Assembly: GCA_017987975.1 (NCBI GenBank)
Contig: JAGNSQ010000002.1
Coordinates: 43,460 to 107,459, forward strand
Length of the DNA: 64,000 nucleotides
From: Saprospiraceae bacterium
GTDB lineage: Bacteria; Bacteroidota; Bacteroidia; Chitinophagales; Saprospiraceae
Direction: 5' to 3'
Shown here: piece after piece, positions 7,785 through 17,778 of the stretch
Layout: each line of letters opens with the position of its first letter
Position numbering within the stretch: position 1 is the first letter of the stretch
Translations under genes and position numbers: made by a program
Notes under the pieces: generated by a model
The model's database searches: none
What the model saw: only the letters and a program-made list of their open reading frames with translations
Told to the model about the DNA's origin: nothing

Positions 7785-9407
7785 ATGATTTCTGTTTCTA
7801 ACCTTTCCCTCCGGTATGGCAAGCGCACGCTTTTTGAAGACGTCAATATTAAATTTACAGAAGGCAATTGTTATGGCATTATTGGAGCAAATGGAGCCGG
7901 AAAAAGTACCTTTTTAAAAATTCTTTCCGGAGAAATAGACCCTACTACGGGTTCTGTTGAAATTGGCAAGGATCTAAGGATGAGTGTATTGAAACAGAAT
8001 CACTACGAGTTTGATGACTTTCCTGTATTGGAAACCGTAATTATGGGTAATCGTAGGCTGTATGACATCATGAAAGAAAAAGATGCCATTTATCTAAAAC
8101 CGGATTTTTCAGATGCTGATGGACTCAAAGCAGGGGAACTCGAGGCTCAATTTGCTGAAATGGATGGATGGAATGCAGAAAGTGATGCAGCTACCCTATT
8201 GTCTAACCTGGGCATAGCTGAGGATCTTCATTATAAATTGTTGAACGAATTGGACTCAAAAGACAAGGTAAGGGTTTTGCTGGCTCAGGCTTTATTTGGG
8301 CATCCTGATATCTTATTGTTGGATGAGCCGACCAACGATCTTGACTTCTCTACTATAGCATGGCTTGAAGAATTTTTGGCCGATTATGATAAAATCGTTT
8401 TGGTGGTGAGTCACGACCGTCACTTTCTGGATGCAGTATGTACCCACGTAGCGGATATTGATTTTGGAAAGATCACCATTTTTTCAGGAAACTATTCTTT
8501 CTGGTATGAAAGTTCACAGCTGTTGTTGAAACAGCGAGCAGATCAAAATAAAAAAGCAGAAGAAAAAATTGCTGAATTGAAGGCCTTCATCGCCCGATTC
8601 TCAGCCAATGCCTCAAAATCCAAGCAGGCAACGAGTAGAAAAAAAGCATTGGACAAGATCAATCTAAATGACATGCGACCTTCCAACAGGAGGTATCCGG
8701 GCATAATTTTCAACAATCAGGGCAGAGAAGCAGGAGATCAAATCCTGGATGTTAGCATCAATGAAAAAGTAAGCGGAGATATGGTGCTTCTGAAAAATGT
8801 AAAATTTGATGTTAGAAAAGGGCAAAAAATTGCAATCTATTCAGAAAATTCATTGGCTACTTCTGCCCTATATAAAATCCTGGCTGGTGAAGACACTGAT
8901 TATGATGGGACATTCAAATGGGGAATTACCATAACCAGTGCCTATCTTCCTTCTGATAATGGCGAATACTTTGTAAACAAGGATATGAATTTAGTGGATT
9001 GGCTGAGACAGTATACCACCAACATGGATGAAACAGATCTTCGCGGATTTTTAGGAAGAATGCTATTCAGCGGTGAAGAAACCCAGAAAAACTGTACTGT
9101 TTTGAGTGGAGGTGAAAAAATGAGGTGTATGCTAAGTCGACTGATGACCGCCAATGCTAACGTAATCCTGTTAGATGAGCCTACCAACCACCTTGACCTC
9201 GAATCCATTACCGCATTGAACAATGGACTCAACGATTACAGGGGTACCGTATTGTTTACAACCCGTGACCATGCTCTGGCTCAATCTGTAGCAGACAGGG
9301 TAATTGAAATAACACCTTTTGGAATAGTAGACCGAGAAACCAGTTTTGATGATTACCTGAATGACGAAAGAATAAAGACGGCAAAAGATGCCCTGGTAAA
9401 TGCCTAG
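7785..9407 (+). CDS. ABC-F family ATPase, YbiT type
   Basis: A 540-residue soluble protein with two ABC nucleotide-binding domains and no membrane segment: the ABC-F class that acts on ribosomes. Domain 1 has a good Walker A (GANGAGKST, ending near residue 42), a degenerate signature (NELDSKDKVRVLLAQ, as in YbiT) and LLLDEPTNDLD. A charged linker follows (about 250-300, KKAEEKIAELKAF). Domain 2 has a perfect signature LSGGE (440-444) and LLDEPTNHLDLES, but its Walker A is replaced by YSENSLATSA (352-361), without Gly-Lys-Ser/Thr. Each domain therefore lacks a different catalytic motif. The gene converges on the AsmA-like gene, whose stop is only five bases away. Confidence 0.85.
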   Translation: MISVSNLSLRYGKRTLFEDVNIKFTEGNCYGIIGANGAGKSTFLKILSGEIDPTTGSVEIGKDLRMSVLKQNHYEFDDFPVLETVIMGNRRLYDIMKEKDAIYLKPDFSDADGLKAGELEAQFAEMDGWNAESDAATLLSNLGIAEDLHYKLLNELDSKDKVRVLLAQALFGHPDILLLDEPTNDLDFSTIAWLEEFLADYDKIVLVVSHDRHFLDAVCTHVADIDFGKITIFSGNYSFWYESSQLLLKQRADQNKKAEEKIAELKAFIARFSANASKSKQATSRKKALDKINLNDMRPSNRRYPGIIFNNQGREAGDQILDVSINEKVSGDMVLLKNVKFDVRKGQKIAIYSENSLATSALYKILAGEDTDYDGTFKWGITITSAYLPSDNGEYFVNKDMNLVDWLRQYTTNMDETDLRGFLGRMLFSGEETQKNCTVLSGGEKMRCMLSRLMTANANVILLDEPTNHLDLESITALNNGLNDYRGTVLFTTRDHALAQSVADRVIEITPFGIVDRETSFDDYLNDERIKTAKDALVNA

Positions 9408-9412
9408 GCCAT

Positions 9413-12400
9413 CTACCCTCCCCCTTTTTTCTTTTTAAACGGATTCCAGTCTTTCACTTTGTTTTTAAGGTCTTCAACGTCCTTACCCGTTTTATTTTTA
9501 AGCACTTCCTCCGCTTTCTTCTTGAGAGTGTCGGAAACCGTTTTGCCTACAAGGGTATCTATTTTATTTTCTACTTCCTTTTTTACCTTGTCTTTTGCCT
9601 CGTTTAAAACCTCATTAGCCTTTTCTTCTGCTTTCTGTTTTACTTTGTCTACTTCCTCTTCAGCACGGGAGCGCAATGTATCTTTTAACTCTTCCTTTTT
9701 CTGTTGAACAACTTTGGTGATTGAATCTCTGGCTTGAGCAGCTTTCAATTTTACCTCATCTTTAAGCTCCTGCTCCATCGACTTACCGGATGTTCCCAAA
9801 GGTTTGATACCAATTTTTGGATCCTTGATGCGACCACCCAAGGTAAGTCTGACATCAATAAATTCTCCCTGCGCCAGACTGAGTCCTACTTTAGATGCCT
9901 CCTTCTCCAACAAACCAAGCCCTTTCATGGCTGTTCCTGTGACTACATTTTTAGACAACATCTTCCTTGGGATTCTCAAATCAAACTGATAATCCATATC
10001 ACCACTCAGCTTGTGGTTGCCCAAACCTTTGACATCAATGCCTGAGATGTTTTTGGTAAATTCTTTTATTTCAACAACACCGTTTTTAACCTCAAACCAA
10101 TTTCGGGTATCTTTAATTTCCATCTGTGATACCTCTTTAAGTCCCAACTTATCTCCTGCTGCTGCAAGAGGTGCAAATCCTTTAATCAGTCCGTTGATCG
10201 TTTCAATAAAACCAGAAACGGTGAGTGAAGACAGATCGGGCAGCATGCCCTTTCCAAGTTTACCCTCCATGACCAGCGTGGTGTTAAATACCCCATTGAT
10301 GTACTGAGCCACTGGTGCCAATGCCTTCATGGTAATAAATTGGTTGAATGCTTTGTTGAATTCCATTTTATCAAGGTTCAACTTTACATTAAAAGCAGGG
10401 CTTTCTGTAGAAGTATCATACAAGCCATCAAAACCAATCTTTCCGCCCAGCGTGCCGGCTTGTAATCCTGTCATATAAATTACCTGATTTTGGACCAAAA
10501 CCTTGCCTGAAAAGTGATCCAGGGTCATATTGGTATATTTTAATTGTTCTATATCGGCATTCATTTGCAGGTTAACATCGGCAGGCACCTTAAATAAAAC
10601 CTCTTCTTCCTGCACAGGGATGTCTGATGACTTTGTCATAAAAGCATTGGCATCCAATTTTCCGGCTTTTACGTTGAGATCGCCATTCAGCATACCCTGA
10701 CCTGTCATCCACGAATATACGTTGGCCAGCTTTCCATTAAAAGCAACATCACTGCCATCCATATTCATGCTGAAGGATTTAACATCCACATTTTCTATTC
10801 CAAGAGTAGCTACCCCTTTAAGGTTTTTTACCGTATGGTTGCCATAGAGAATTTCCTTAAAATCAACATCAGCATCAATGTGACTATAGCTGTAGGCACT
10901 TAGATCGGGCATAAAAGCAGAGCTGGCATCATTTGAAGGGGCAGCAGATTGTGTACTATTCCATTCGTTCATATCCATCAAAGCAGAGACCACTTTTACC
11001 CTTCCAGAAATATTTTTATTGTCAGAAAAATAGGCCATTGGATGTAAGACTTCACCATTCAGACTGAGGTCACTTTTGCCAATTTGAATGGCACTGGTTT
11101 GCAAACTGATCTTTTGTGGATTGGCGGTCATCATAGCACTACCCACTTTCACAGAAGGACTGTCTTTTGATTTGTAATGCAATTGATTGGCCGAGGCGGT
11201 ACCATTAAAACCAATGGCTGCATAATTTTCTTTATCTATATCGGATTGCCTTGCATCAAACGAAAGATTGGCACTGATAGAACCAGACAATTGTTCGACA
11301 CCTTCAAGCGGCAGGGCTTTTTTCCAATTTTCCAGTTTAATACCACCTTTAATATTACCCGTAACCCTGGCATTGGTGAGCCCATCTCTGATTCTAAAAT
11401 TTCCCGTTATTCGTTCTTGGTTAACTGAAAGTCCGGCATTATCAATGGTCACTTCAAGGTCTTTCATATCCTGACGTGTCGATTTTATATTGACCAAAGC
11501 TGAAACACCAGAAATGGAGGCCTCCAGCCCCTGGTACGTGGCCGAGCCATTTTTGATATCCAGTGTAAGATTAAAAGCCGGATAAATGGATTTCAAACCA
11601 TTGTAATCTCCATTGATCACAGCAGAAAATGCGGCACTTCCTTTGGCGTTGACTGTATTGTATGCAGACAAATAAGGAAAGATGGATATTAATTCTCCAA
11701 AACTGTTGCCAAGGGTTTTTAGATTGGCATTGATGCGCATGGTTTCATCATCCACAAACTGTACAGATCCATCGCCACGAGCTTTCAATTTATTGATATA
11801 AATTTCATTGTCTTTTAGTTCAAAAAGCAACTTATCCATATCAATGTGAAAATCGGCGTCTAACCCTGCTTTTACGTTTTTAAGGTAAGTGAAGCCATCG
11901 AAAACAACTGATAAGCTATCCGCCTGGGTAGAAGTTTCTAAATCGTATACAGCAGAGGCAATATCGCCACTTCCTTTATGGGTCACACCGCGAAGGTACA
12001 TTTCCACAGGGAGGGTTAGGTCTCTGTAGCTCAGATTACAGTTATTGAGTTCATATCCTTCCAGCGCAAATTCTACACCTGTAGTGTCTTCAGAAGGTTT
12101 GGAGATAAGATAATTGGCCAGACTGTCATTTAGTACAAGTAAATCGATATCTGCATCAGTGAGTCCAATGTATTTGATTGACTTGGGAGCGGATTTATTA
12201 AAAAGAGGGATCAATGAAAAATCCAATGCAAGGGATTTGGCCCGAACGAGATTTTGTCCATAAAAAGTATCAATGCCAACCACCTTTAGGTCTTGGATTT
12301 CAACAGAAACCTCAGGAAAGGATCTCAAAAACGAAACATCAACATCTTTAAAATCAATTTCTGCGTTGACACTTTCATTGGCAAATTTTTTGATTTCCTC

Positions 12401-12514
12401 CAAAATCTGATCTTTAAAAACAAAGGGCGCAATTAGTAATGCAATAATTAAGCCCAGGATTAAAAAGCCCAGGTATTTGAAAACTCTTTTCAATTTATTC
12501 ATTGGTATATTCAT
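9413..12514 (-). CDS. AsmA-family protein
   Basis: A 1033-residue protein with one N-terminal transmembrane helix (about residues 12-32, YLGFLILGLIIALLIAPFVF) and a very long beta-rich region, as in AsmA/TamB-like bridge proteins thought to move phospholipids between the inner and outer membrane. The AsmA core is seen at the N-terminus (VNAEIDFKDVDVSFLRSFPEVSVEI) and an AsmA-like C-terminal region around residues 790-920 (ISGIDVKGLGNHKLSGDMDYQFDLRIPR is the diagnostic part, here shortened to its key segment). The last 120 residues are a lysine/glutamate-rich coiled coil ending KKKKGGG. An alternative ATG lies four codons downstream. It follows pccB on the same strand after an 80-base gap with a hairpin. 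Confidence 0.8.
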   Translation of the reverse strand: MNIPMNKLKRVFKYLGFLILGLIIALLIAPFVFKDQILEEIKKFANESVNAEIDFKDVDVSFLRSFPEVSVEIQDLKVVGIDTFYGQNLVRAKSLALDFSLIPLFNKSAPKSIKYIGLTDADIDLLVLNDSLANYLISKPSEDTTGVEFALEGYELNNCNLSYRDLTLPVEMYLRGVTHKGSGDIASAVYDLETSTQADSLSVVFDGFTYLKNVKAGLDADFHIDMDKLLFELKDNEIYINKLKARGDGSVQFVDDETMRINANLKTLGNSFGELISIFPYLSAYNTVNAKGSAAFSAVINGDYNGLKSIYPAFNLTLDIKNGSATYQGLEASISGVSALVNIKSTRQDMKDLEVTIDNAGLSVNQERITGNFRIRDGLTNARVTGNIKGGIKLENWKKALPLEGVEQLSGSISANLSFDARQSDIDKENYAAIGFNGTASANQLHYKSKDSPSVKVGSAMMTANPQKISLQTSAIQIGKSDLSLNGEVLHPMAYFSDNKNISGRVKVVSALMDMNEWNSTQSAAPSNDASSAFMPDLSAYSYSHIDADVDFKEILYGNHTVKNLKGVATLGIENVDVKSFSMNMDGSDVAFNGKLANVYSWMTGQGMLNGDLNVKAGKLDANAFMTKSSDIPVQEEEVLFKVPADVNLQMNADIEQLKYTNMTLDHFSGKVLVQNQVIYMTGLQAGTLGGKIGFDGLYDTSTESPAFNVKLNLDKMEFNKAFNQFITMKALAPVAQYINGVFNTTLVMEGKLGKGMLPDLSSLTVSGFIETINGLIKGFAPLAAAGDKLGLKEVSQMEIKDTRNWFEVKNGVVEIKEFTKNISGIDVKGLGNHKLSGDMDYQFDLRIPRKMLSKNVVTGTAMKGLGLLEKEASKVGLSLAQGEFIDVRLTLGGRIKDPKIGIKPLGTSGKSMEQELKDEVKLKAAQARDSITKVVQQKKEELKDTLRSRAEEEVDKVKQKAEEKANEVLNEAKDKVKKEVENKIDTLVGKTVSDTLKKKAEEVLKNKTGKDVEDLKNKVKDWNPFKKKKGGG

Positions 12515-12528
12515 TCGACTATAATACG

Positions 12529-12557
12529 GGATAAAGGGTACAAACTATCCCTTATCC
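12529..12557 (-). other. Intercistronic hairpin between pccB and the AsmA-like gene
   Basis: GGATAAAGGG (12529-12538) can pair with CCCTTATCC (12549-12557) with one bulged base and a ten-base loop. On the minus strand it lies 15 bases before the AsmA-like start and after the pccB stop. There is no following T tract, so it is more likely an RNA-processing or translational element than a terminator. Confidence 0.3.
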
Positions 12558-12594
12558 TATATATTTAACAAAATCTTTTGATAGAACGTTTTAA

Positions 12595-14136
12595 CTACAG
12601 CGGAATATTGCCGTGTTTTTTAAATGGTCTTACCACTTTTTTATTGGCCAACATTTCAAATGCTCGAATGAGTTTCTTTCTGGTTTCAGAAGGGGCAATT
12701 ACTTCATCCACAAAACCTCTACCTGCTGCTCTGTATGGGTTGGCAAACTTCTGTTGGTATTCTGCTTCCTTCTCAAGAAGTTTTGCCTCAGGGTTTTCAG
12801 CACTTAAAATTTCTTTCTTAAAGATAATTTCACTGGCTCCTTTAGCTCCCATCACAGCAATTTCTGCGCTTGGCCAGGCATAGTTAAGGTCTGCCTTAAT
12901 GTGTTTGCTGTTCATTACATCATAGGCACCCCCATAGGCCTTTCGGGTGATTACCGTGACTCTGGGTACGGTTGCCTCACTAAACGCATATAACAATTTA
13001 GCCCCATTTGTGATAATAGCATTCCACTCCTGGTCGGTACCTGGCAAGAATCCGGGAACGTCAACCAACACCAATAACGGGATATTAAAACAATCACAAA
13101 ACCTCACAAATCTGGCTGCCTTTTTACTGGCATTTACATCCAAAACGCCAGCCAGATCCTGGGGTTGATTGGCTACAATACCTATGCTTCTGCCGGCCAA
13201 CCGGGCGAAACCCACCACAATATTTTCAGCATAATGTTCGTGCACTTCAAAAAATGAATCCTTATCGCTTAGTTCTACAATTACTTCTTTAATATCATAT
13301 GGAGTTTGGGATGAAGCCGGTATGATTTTATTCAAAGCAGGCCTACATTCATCTGCAACGGTATAGGGAACTAAAGGGGTAGTTTCTTTGTTGTTTTGCG
13401 GAATGTAGGATAGAAGCGTCCTGATTTTTCGGATGGCATCCAGATCATTATAGGCCGTCAAATGGGCCACCCCACTCTTTTTTGCGTGGGTCATGGCTCC
13501 TCCTAATTCCTCAGAAGTTACATCCTCGTTGGTCACCGTTTTTACCACATTGGGACCCGTCACAAACATGTATGAAGTATTTTCCACCATCATAATAAAA
13601 TCAGTGATGGCAGGCGAATAGACAGCACCTCCTGCACAAGGTCCCATAATAGCGCTGATCTGAGGGATTACTCCTGATGCAACGGTATTTCTGAAAAAAA
13701 TATCGGCATAGCCCCCCAAAGAATTGACCCCTTCCTGGATCCTGGCTCCTCCCGAATCGTTGAGTCCGATGACCGGAGCGCCGTTTTCCATGGCCAAATC
13801 CATTATTTTACAAATTTTTTCGGCATGGGTTTCGGACAGCGAACCTCCAAAAACAGTGAAATCCTGGGCAAAAACATAAGCCAGCCGACCATGAATCTTG
13901 CCATAGCCCGTTATGACCCCATCGCCCGGAAATTGCTGGGTTTCCATTCCAAAGTCAAAGGAGCGATGCTCTTTGAGCATATCCAGTTCTTCAAACGACC
14001 CGGCATCAAGTAAGAGTTCCAAACGCTCTCGTGCCGTTAGTTTTCCTTTTTTATGCTCTTTGTCAATTCTTTCCGTTCCTCCTCCTAATTGGGCGAGTTC
14101 TTTTTTGTCCCGAAGGGCATTCAGCAGGTCTTGCAT
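12595..14136 (-). CDS. pccB: Acyl-CoA carboxylase beta (carboxyltransferase) subunit, propionyl-CoA type
   Basis: A 513-residue carboxyltransferase subunit of a biotin-dependent acyl-CoA carboxylase. It moves the carboxyl group from carboxybiotin to propionyl-CoA or a related acyl-CoA. Family landmarks: [14 protein letters not shown] (about 31-44), the two oxyanion-hole glycine pairs in [10 protein letters not shown] and [23 protein letters not shown], and in the second half [27 protein letters not shown] and [10 protein letters not shown]. Length and the N- and C-domain halves are typical. No biotin carboxylase or biotin carrier gene is adjacent, so its partners must lie elsewhere. A near-consensus -7 element (TATCTTTA, 14161-14154) lies upstream. 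Confidence 0.88.
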   Translation of the reverse strand: MQDLLNALRDKKELAQLGGGTERIDKEHKKGKLTARERLELLLDAGSFEELDMLKEHRSFDFGMETQQFPGDGVITGYGKIHGRLAYVFAQDFTVFGGSLSETHAEKICKIMDLAMENGAPVIGLNDSGGARIQEGVNSLGGYADIFFRNTVASGVIPQISAIMGPCAGGAVYSPAITDFIMMVENTSYMFVTGPNVVKTVTNEDVTSEELGGAMTHAKKSGVAHLTAYNDLDAIRKIRTLLSYIPQNNKETTPLVPYTVADECRPALNKIIPASSQTPYDIKEVIVELSDKDSFFEVHEHYAENIVVGFARLAGRSIGIVANQPQDLAGVLDVNASKKAARFVRFCDCFNIPLLVLVDVPGFLPGTDQEWNAIITNGAKLLYAFSEATVPRVTVITRKAYGGAYDVMNSKHIKADLNYAWPSAEIAVMGAKGASEIIFKKEILSAENPEAKLLEKEAEYQQKFANPYRAAGRGFVDEVIAPSETRKKLIRAFEMLANKKVVRPFKKHGNIPL

Positions 14137-14453
14137 GGTCTAAAATTAGATGGTAAAGATAAAAAAAAGACGGAAAATGTGCGGCTAAATGAGACCTATC
14201 AGATCACATTCTGATGTTGATATGCAATAAGACTAAATTGAGAAATGGAAGTATTTTTTAGGCTTCCTCTAAAATTGAAATTCAAACCCTCCAAAGTGAT
14301 AAAAACCACTCAAAACACAGTCACAATTCACCAATAAATGTCTTTATAAAAAGAAAAAAGACGGATTGCCCGGAAAATAGTACCCGGATAAATAATTTGG
14401 AAAAAAATCTTCAATACATATTATTACTTTTGTAGATAACTTTAATCTGGTTT
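14137..14453 (+). other. Divergent intergenic region between pccB and the aminotransferase
   Basis: 317 AT-rich bases without a convincing ORF. It holds a near-consensus minus-strand -7 element for pccB (TATCTTTA, 14161-14154) and the plus-strand -7 element at 14425-14432, immediately preceded by ACATATTA (14416-14423). Nothing else was recognised. Confidence 0.5.
14425..14432 (+). promoter_or_regulatory. -7 promoter element of the aminotransferase operon
   Basis: TACTTTTG fits TAnnTTTG and lies 21 bases before the ATG at 14454. The closest TTTG upstream (14396-14399) is 25 bases away, longer than the usual 17-23, so the -33 part is uncertain. Confidence 0.5.
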
Positions 14454-15677
14454 ATGGCATTTGATCTAAAAATAATGGTGGCAGACAAAATTCAGGAAAT
14501 GACCGAGTCTGCTACAATACGTATGGCGCAAAAAGCGAGAGAACTGGCTTCCAAAGGAGTCAATGTAATTTCCCTGAGCTTAGGAGAACCCGATTTTGAT
14601 ACTCCTGAGCACATCAAAGATGCTGCCATCGATGGTCTGCACAAGGGTATGACCAAGTACACTCCCGTTTCCGGAACACTGGAATTGAAAAATGCCATCA
14701 TCCGCAAGATGAAACGCGACAGTGGACTCGACTATCAGGGCAATCAAATTGTGATTTCAAATGGTGCGAAACAGAGTATATTTAATATCTGCACCGCTGT
14801 CATTGATCCGGGAGATGAGGTTATTATTTTTGCTCCTTACTGGGTTTCTTATTTCGAAATCGTAAAATTTTGTCATGGCACTCCGGTAATTGTTTCTGCC
14901 GGTATTGAAGATGAGTTTAAAGTTAGCGCAGCACAAGTAGCAGCAGCCATCACATCGAAGACCAGGATGATCATTTTTTCATCACCTTGTAACCCAACCG
15001 GCAGCGTTTTTACCGGTGACGAGTTGGCAGCCATAGCTGAGGTTATCAAATCACATGACAACATAGTGGTGGTCTCGGATGAAATTTATGAATACATCAA
15101 TTTTCAATCAAAACATGCCAGCATTGCCTCTGTACCGGGTATGCAGGAGATAACCGCTGTGGTGAATGGCTTCTCGAAAGGATTTTCCATGACCGGCTGG
15201 AGACTGGGTTTTATGGCGGGTCCCGCATGGCTTGCTTCAGCCTGCGACAAGGTACAGGGACAAGTTACCTCTGGTGCAGCATCCTTTAGCCAACATGCCG
15301 CAGCAGTGGGTCTTGATAGCGATATGGAGCCGACCTCCGAAATGACAAGAGCTTTCAAAAAAAGACGAGATTTGGTCATTGATCAGCTAAAACAAATTCC
15401 CGGCTTAATTGTCAATAACCCACAGGGTGCTTTTTACGTATTTCCGGATGTGAGTTATTACTTCGGAAAAAGTGATGGCACCAACACCATTCATAATGCA
15501 GATGATTTTTCTGAAATTATGCTGGCAGAAGCACATGTGGGCTTAGTGAGTGGTTCTGCATTCGGTGCTGATCAATGCATAAGAATATCCTATGCTGCTT
15601 CTGAAGAAGATTTGACGGAAGCCATTAAAAGATTAAAAAACTGTTTGTCAAAATTTAAAGAAAATATTGTCACATGA
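14454..15677 (+). CDS. Class I pyridoxal-phosphate aminotransferase, aspartate aminotransferase-like
   Basis: A 407-residue fold-type I aminotransferase. Visible family motifs: SLSLGEPDFDTPEHI near residue 40, the substrate region KYTPVSGTLELK, NGAKQSI near 103, FSSPCNPTGSVF near 180, SDEIYEYI near 209, and NGFSKGFSMTGWRLGF near 240 whose Lys binds the cofactor. This is the AspC/AspB subgroup (I-gamma), which usually transfers the amino group of aspartate to 2-oxoglutarate; substrate choice cannot be fixed from sequence. A second ATG at codon 8 is also a plausible start. It is the first gene of a probable three-gene operon, overlapping the next gene by four bases (ATGA). Confidence 0.85.
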   Translation: MAFDLKIMVADKIQEMTESATIRMAQKARELASKGVNVISLSLGEPDFDTPEHIKDAAIDGLHKGMTKYTPVSGTLELKNAIIRKMKRDSGLDYQGNQIVISNGAKQSIFNICTAVIDPGDEVIIFAPYWVSYFEIVKFCHGTPVIVSAGIEDEFKVSAAQVAAAITSKTRMIIFSSPCNPTGSVFTGDELAAIAEVIKSHDNIVVVSDEIYEYINFQSKHASIASVPGMQEITAVVNGFSKGFSMTGWRLGFMAGPAWLASACDKVQGQVTSGAASFSQHAAAVGLDSDMEPTSEMTRAFKKRRDLVIDQLKQIPGLIVNNPQGAFYVFPDVSYYFGKSDGTNTIHNADDFSEIMLAEAHVGLVSGSAFGADQCIRISYAASEEDLTEAIKRLKNCLSKFKENIVT

Positions 15678-16105
15678 AATTGAAAGATGTAATCAAAATG
15701 GAGGACAAGGCCAAAGAAGTTTGGGTCATTACACCAGGCCTTCATTACGATCTAGAAAATAAAAATTTTACAGAACTGGTCAGCGTCAACCTCGGACAAA
15801 AAACGAAGTACCGCTATATTGTACCTGCATCCAAAGAGATCAGAACCAATATTGAAAAGTACAAAAAGGCCTTTGGAGTAACCGAAGAAGAGGTTAAAAA
15901 CATGTTTTGTTTTATCCAGGAAACCGATTTTATGCCGTTTGTCAATGAATTGGCCATATACAATGGTTCTACCAACCCTGTTTCTGTTTCTACCCCACCC
16001 ACAGAAGATCCCAATGAAGTGATTCAATACAATGAAAAAACTTCGACGATGCATGCAAAGGCCTTTGTCGATGTGTGGAAAAAATACAAAAGGACAAAAC
16101 CGTAA
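15674..16105 (+). CDS. Conserved-looking hypothetical protein in the aminotransferase operon
   Basis: A 143-residue soluble protein that I do not recognise. It has no signal peptide or membrane segment. Its centre has an alternating hydrophobic pattern (KEVWVITPGLHYDL, KYRYIVPASKEIRTNI) that suggests an alpha/beta fold, then an acidic helix (FGVTEEEVKNMF). It overlaps the aminotransferase by four bases, which argues for translational coupling and for being a true gene, and is followed 17 bases later by the thioesterase. No function is proposed. Confidence 0.6.
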   Translation: MKLKDVIKMEDKAKEVWVITPGLHYDLENKNFTELVSVNLGQKTKYRYIVPASKEIRTNIEKYKKAFGVTEEEVKNMFCFIQETDFMPFVNELAIYNGSTNPVSVSTPPTEDPNEVIQYNEKTSTMHAKAFVDVWKKYKRTKP

Positions 16106-16122
16106 CCCTGATTATTAACGAA

Positions 16123-16551
16123 ATGATCTGGAAAGTTAGTGCTGATATAGGGATGCTCAACCTAATCAATCAAAACACCCTGGGTTCTCATCTGGGTATT
16201 GATTTTATTGAGATTGGCACCGATTATATCAAAGCAACCATGCCGGTTGACAAACGAACCATTCAGCCAATGGGTCTGCTTCACGGTGGCGCTTCTGTTG
16301 TTTTGTCAGAAACCCTGGGTTCCGTTGCCTCATTGCTGGCCGCAGGTCCCGTAGGTCAATACAGCGCGGTAGGGCTAGAAGTGAATGCCAACCACCTCAA
16401 ATCAGCCCGGTCAGGTTGGGTCACCGGAACCGTCAGACCCATTAAATGCAGTGGTTCCATCCATGTCTGGAATACAGAAATCAGAGATGAAGAAGGCCAA
16501 TTGTTGTGTACTTCCAGGCTCACGGTCATGGTGAGGCCCAATAAACCCTGA
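16123..16551 (+). CDS. Hotdog-fold acyl-CoA thioesterase, PaaI/YdiI type
   Basis: A 142-residue hotdog thioesterase. The core segment LLHGGASVVLSETLGSVAS matches the PaaI/YdiI subgroup, with the HGG turn and the catalytic Glu in SET. These enzymes hydrolyse acyl- or aroyl-CoA esters as tetramers. The ATG at 16123 (MIWKVSADIG) is preferred over an upstream ATG at 16075 that would overlap the preceding gene by 31 bases and add an unconserved tail. YdiI-like enzymes can serve as DHNA-CoA thioesterases in classical menaquinone synthesis, but mqnB in this window points to the futalosine route, so another substrate is more likely. Confidence 0.75.
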   Translation: MIWKVSADIGMLNLINQNTLGSHLGIDFIEIGTDYIKATMPVDKRTIQPMGLLHGGASVVLSETLGSVASLLAAGPVGQYSAVGLEVNANHLKSARSGWVTGTVRPIKCSGSIHVWNTEIRDEEGQLLCTSRLTVMVRPNKP

Positions 16552-16655
16552 AAACTGGCGGTAATTAAAGTCTGGTAGCGTTAACTCCCACCTTTTGGAC
16601 CCTATAAGGCCGTCTTAAGTTTTGCAGATTCAGCTGTTTTTATGCGCAAAATGTT

Positions 16656-16663
16656 TACTTTTG
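16656..16663 (+). promoter_or_regulatory. -7 promoter element of ychF
   Basis: TACTTTTG fits TAnnTTTG and lies 17 bases before the ychF ATG at 16681, so the messenger would have a very short leader. No correctly spaced TTTG is seen upstream. Confidence 0.5.
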
Positions 16664-16680
16664 CGGCCTAAAATAAATTC

Positions 16681-17778
16681 ATGGCATTACAGTGCGGCAT
16701 CGTGGGACTTCCCAATGTAGGAAAATCAACCCTATTTAATGCGTTGACTTCAGCAAAAGCTTTAGCAGCCAACTATCCATTTGCAACCAAAGACCCCAAT
16801 TTGGGCGTAATTACCGTTCCCGATGAAAGGCTGGATCGATTGTCTGACATCGTAAAGCCACAAAGGGTGCAGCCTACAACCGTGGAAATAGTGGATATTG
16901 CCGGTCTGATCAAAGGAGCGAGTAAAGGTGAAGGTTTGGGTAACCAGTTTTTAGCCAATATTCGCGAAGTAGATGCTATTGTCCATGTAGTTCGATGCTT
17001 TGATGACGACAATGTAGTGCACGTTGAAGGAGGTGTTGATCCATTGAGAGACAAGGGCATAATTGACAATGAGCTCATCTTAAAAGACCTGGAGACCCTG
17101 GAAAAAAGGATAGATAGACAGAAAAAGCAAGCTAAATCAGGAACTAAGGATGATGCTGCCAAAGTAGAATTTTTAGAGAAGTTGTATAACTTTTTGGAAG
17201 CGGGCAATTGTGCCAGAGCTTTTACTTTTAGTGACGATGAAAAAGAGTTTATCAGAGATACCTGGTTACTGACCGACAAACCGGTTTTATATGTTTGCAA
17301 TGTAGACGAAGGCAGTGTAAAAACCGGCAATGCGCATACTGAGAAATTTAAGGAGAGTGTAAAGGATGAAAGTGCAGAAGTCATCCTCGTATCTGCAGCC
17401 ATTGAAGCGGATATAGCAGAGTTGGAAAGCAAAGAAGAAAGGATGGAATTTGTGAGAGACATGGGCCTGGATGAACCGGGTGTCAACAGAGTAATCCGAG
17501 CCTGCTACAAACTACTCAACCTGATCACCTATTTCACAGCAGGTGAAAAAGAAGTACGTGCCTGGACCATCCACAGGGGCGATAAAGCTCCTCAGGCAGC
17601 AGGCGTTATTCACACTGATTTTGAGAAAGGATTCATCAGGGCTGAAGTGATCAAATATGAAGATTTTATTCATTATGGCTCAGAAGCATCTGTAAAAGAG
17701 GCAGGTAAGATGGGCGTTGAAGGCAAGGAGTACGTAGTCAATGATGGAGATATTATGCACTTTAGGTTTAATGTTTAA
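16681..17778 (+). CDS. ychF: Redox-regulated ATPase YchF (Obg family, OLA1-like)
   Basis: A 365-residue P-loop protein of normal length. G1 is GLPNVGKST near residue 8, the switch region [20 protein letters not shown] follows near 68, and the base-recognition motif is NVDE (near 207) and not NKxD, which explains the ATP preference of this family. A helical insertion lies near 130-190 and a C-terminal TGS domain from about 275 ([18 protein letters not shown]). YchF binds ribosomes and is linked to stress and oxidative responses. It is a stand-alone gene with its own promoter element. Confidence 0.93.
   Translation: MALQCGIVGLPNVGKSTLFNALTSAKALAANYPFATKDPNLGVITVPDERLDRLSDIVKPQRVQPTTVEIVDIAGLIKGASKGEGLGNQFLANIREVDAIVHVVRCFDDDNVVHVEGGVDPLRDKGIIDNELILKDLETLEKRIDRQKKQAKSGTKDDAAKVEFLEKLYNFLEAGNCARAFTFSDDEKEFIRDTWLLTDKPVLYVCNVDEGSVKTGNAHTEKFKESVKDESAEVILVSAAIEADIAELESKEERMEFVRDMGLDEPGVNRVIRACYKLLNLITYFTAGEKEVRAWTIHRGDKAPQAAGVIHTDFEKGFIRAEVIKYEDFIHYGSEASVKEAGKMGVEGKEYVVNDGDIMHFRFNV

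Noticed and set aside
9459..9707. Serine-rich plus-strand ORF opposite the AsmA-like gene
   Set aside because: It is the antisense shadow of the lysine/glutamate-rich coiled-coil tail of that gene.
16773..17486. Long minus-strand ORF (237 codons) opposite ychF
   Set aside because: It is fully antisense to the conserved ychF coding region, has biased serine/leucine composition and no motif.
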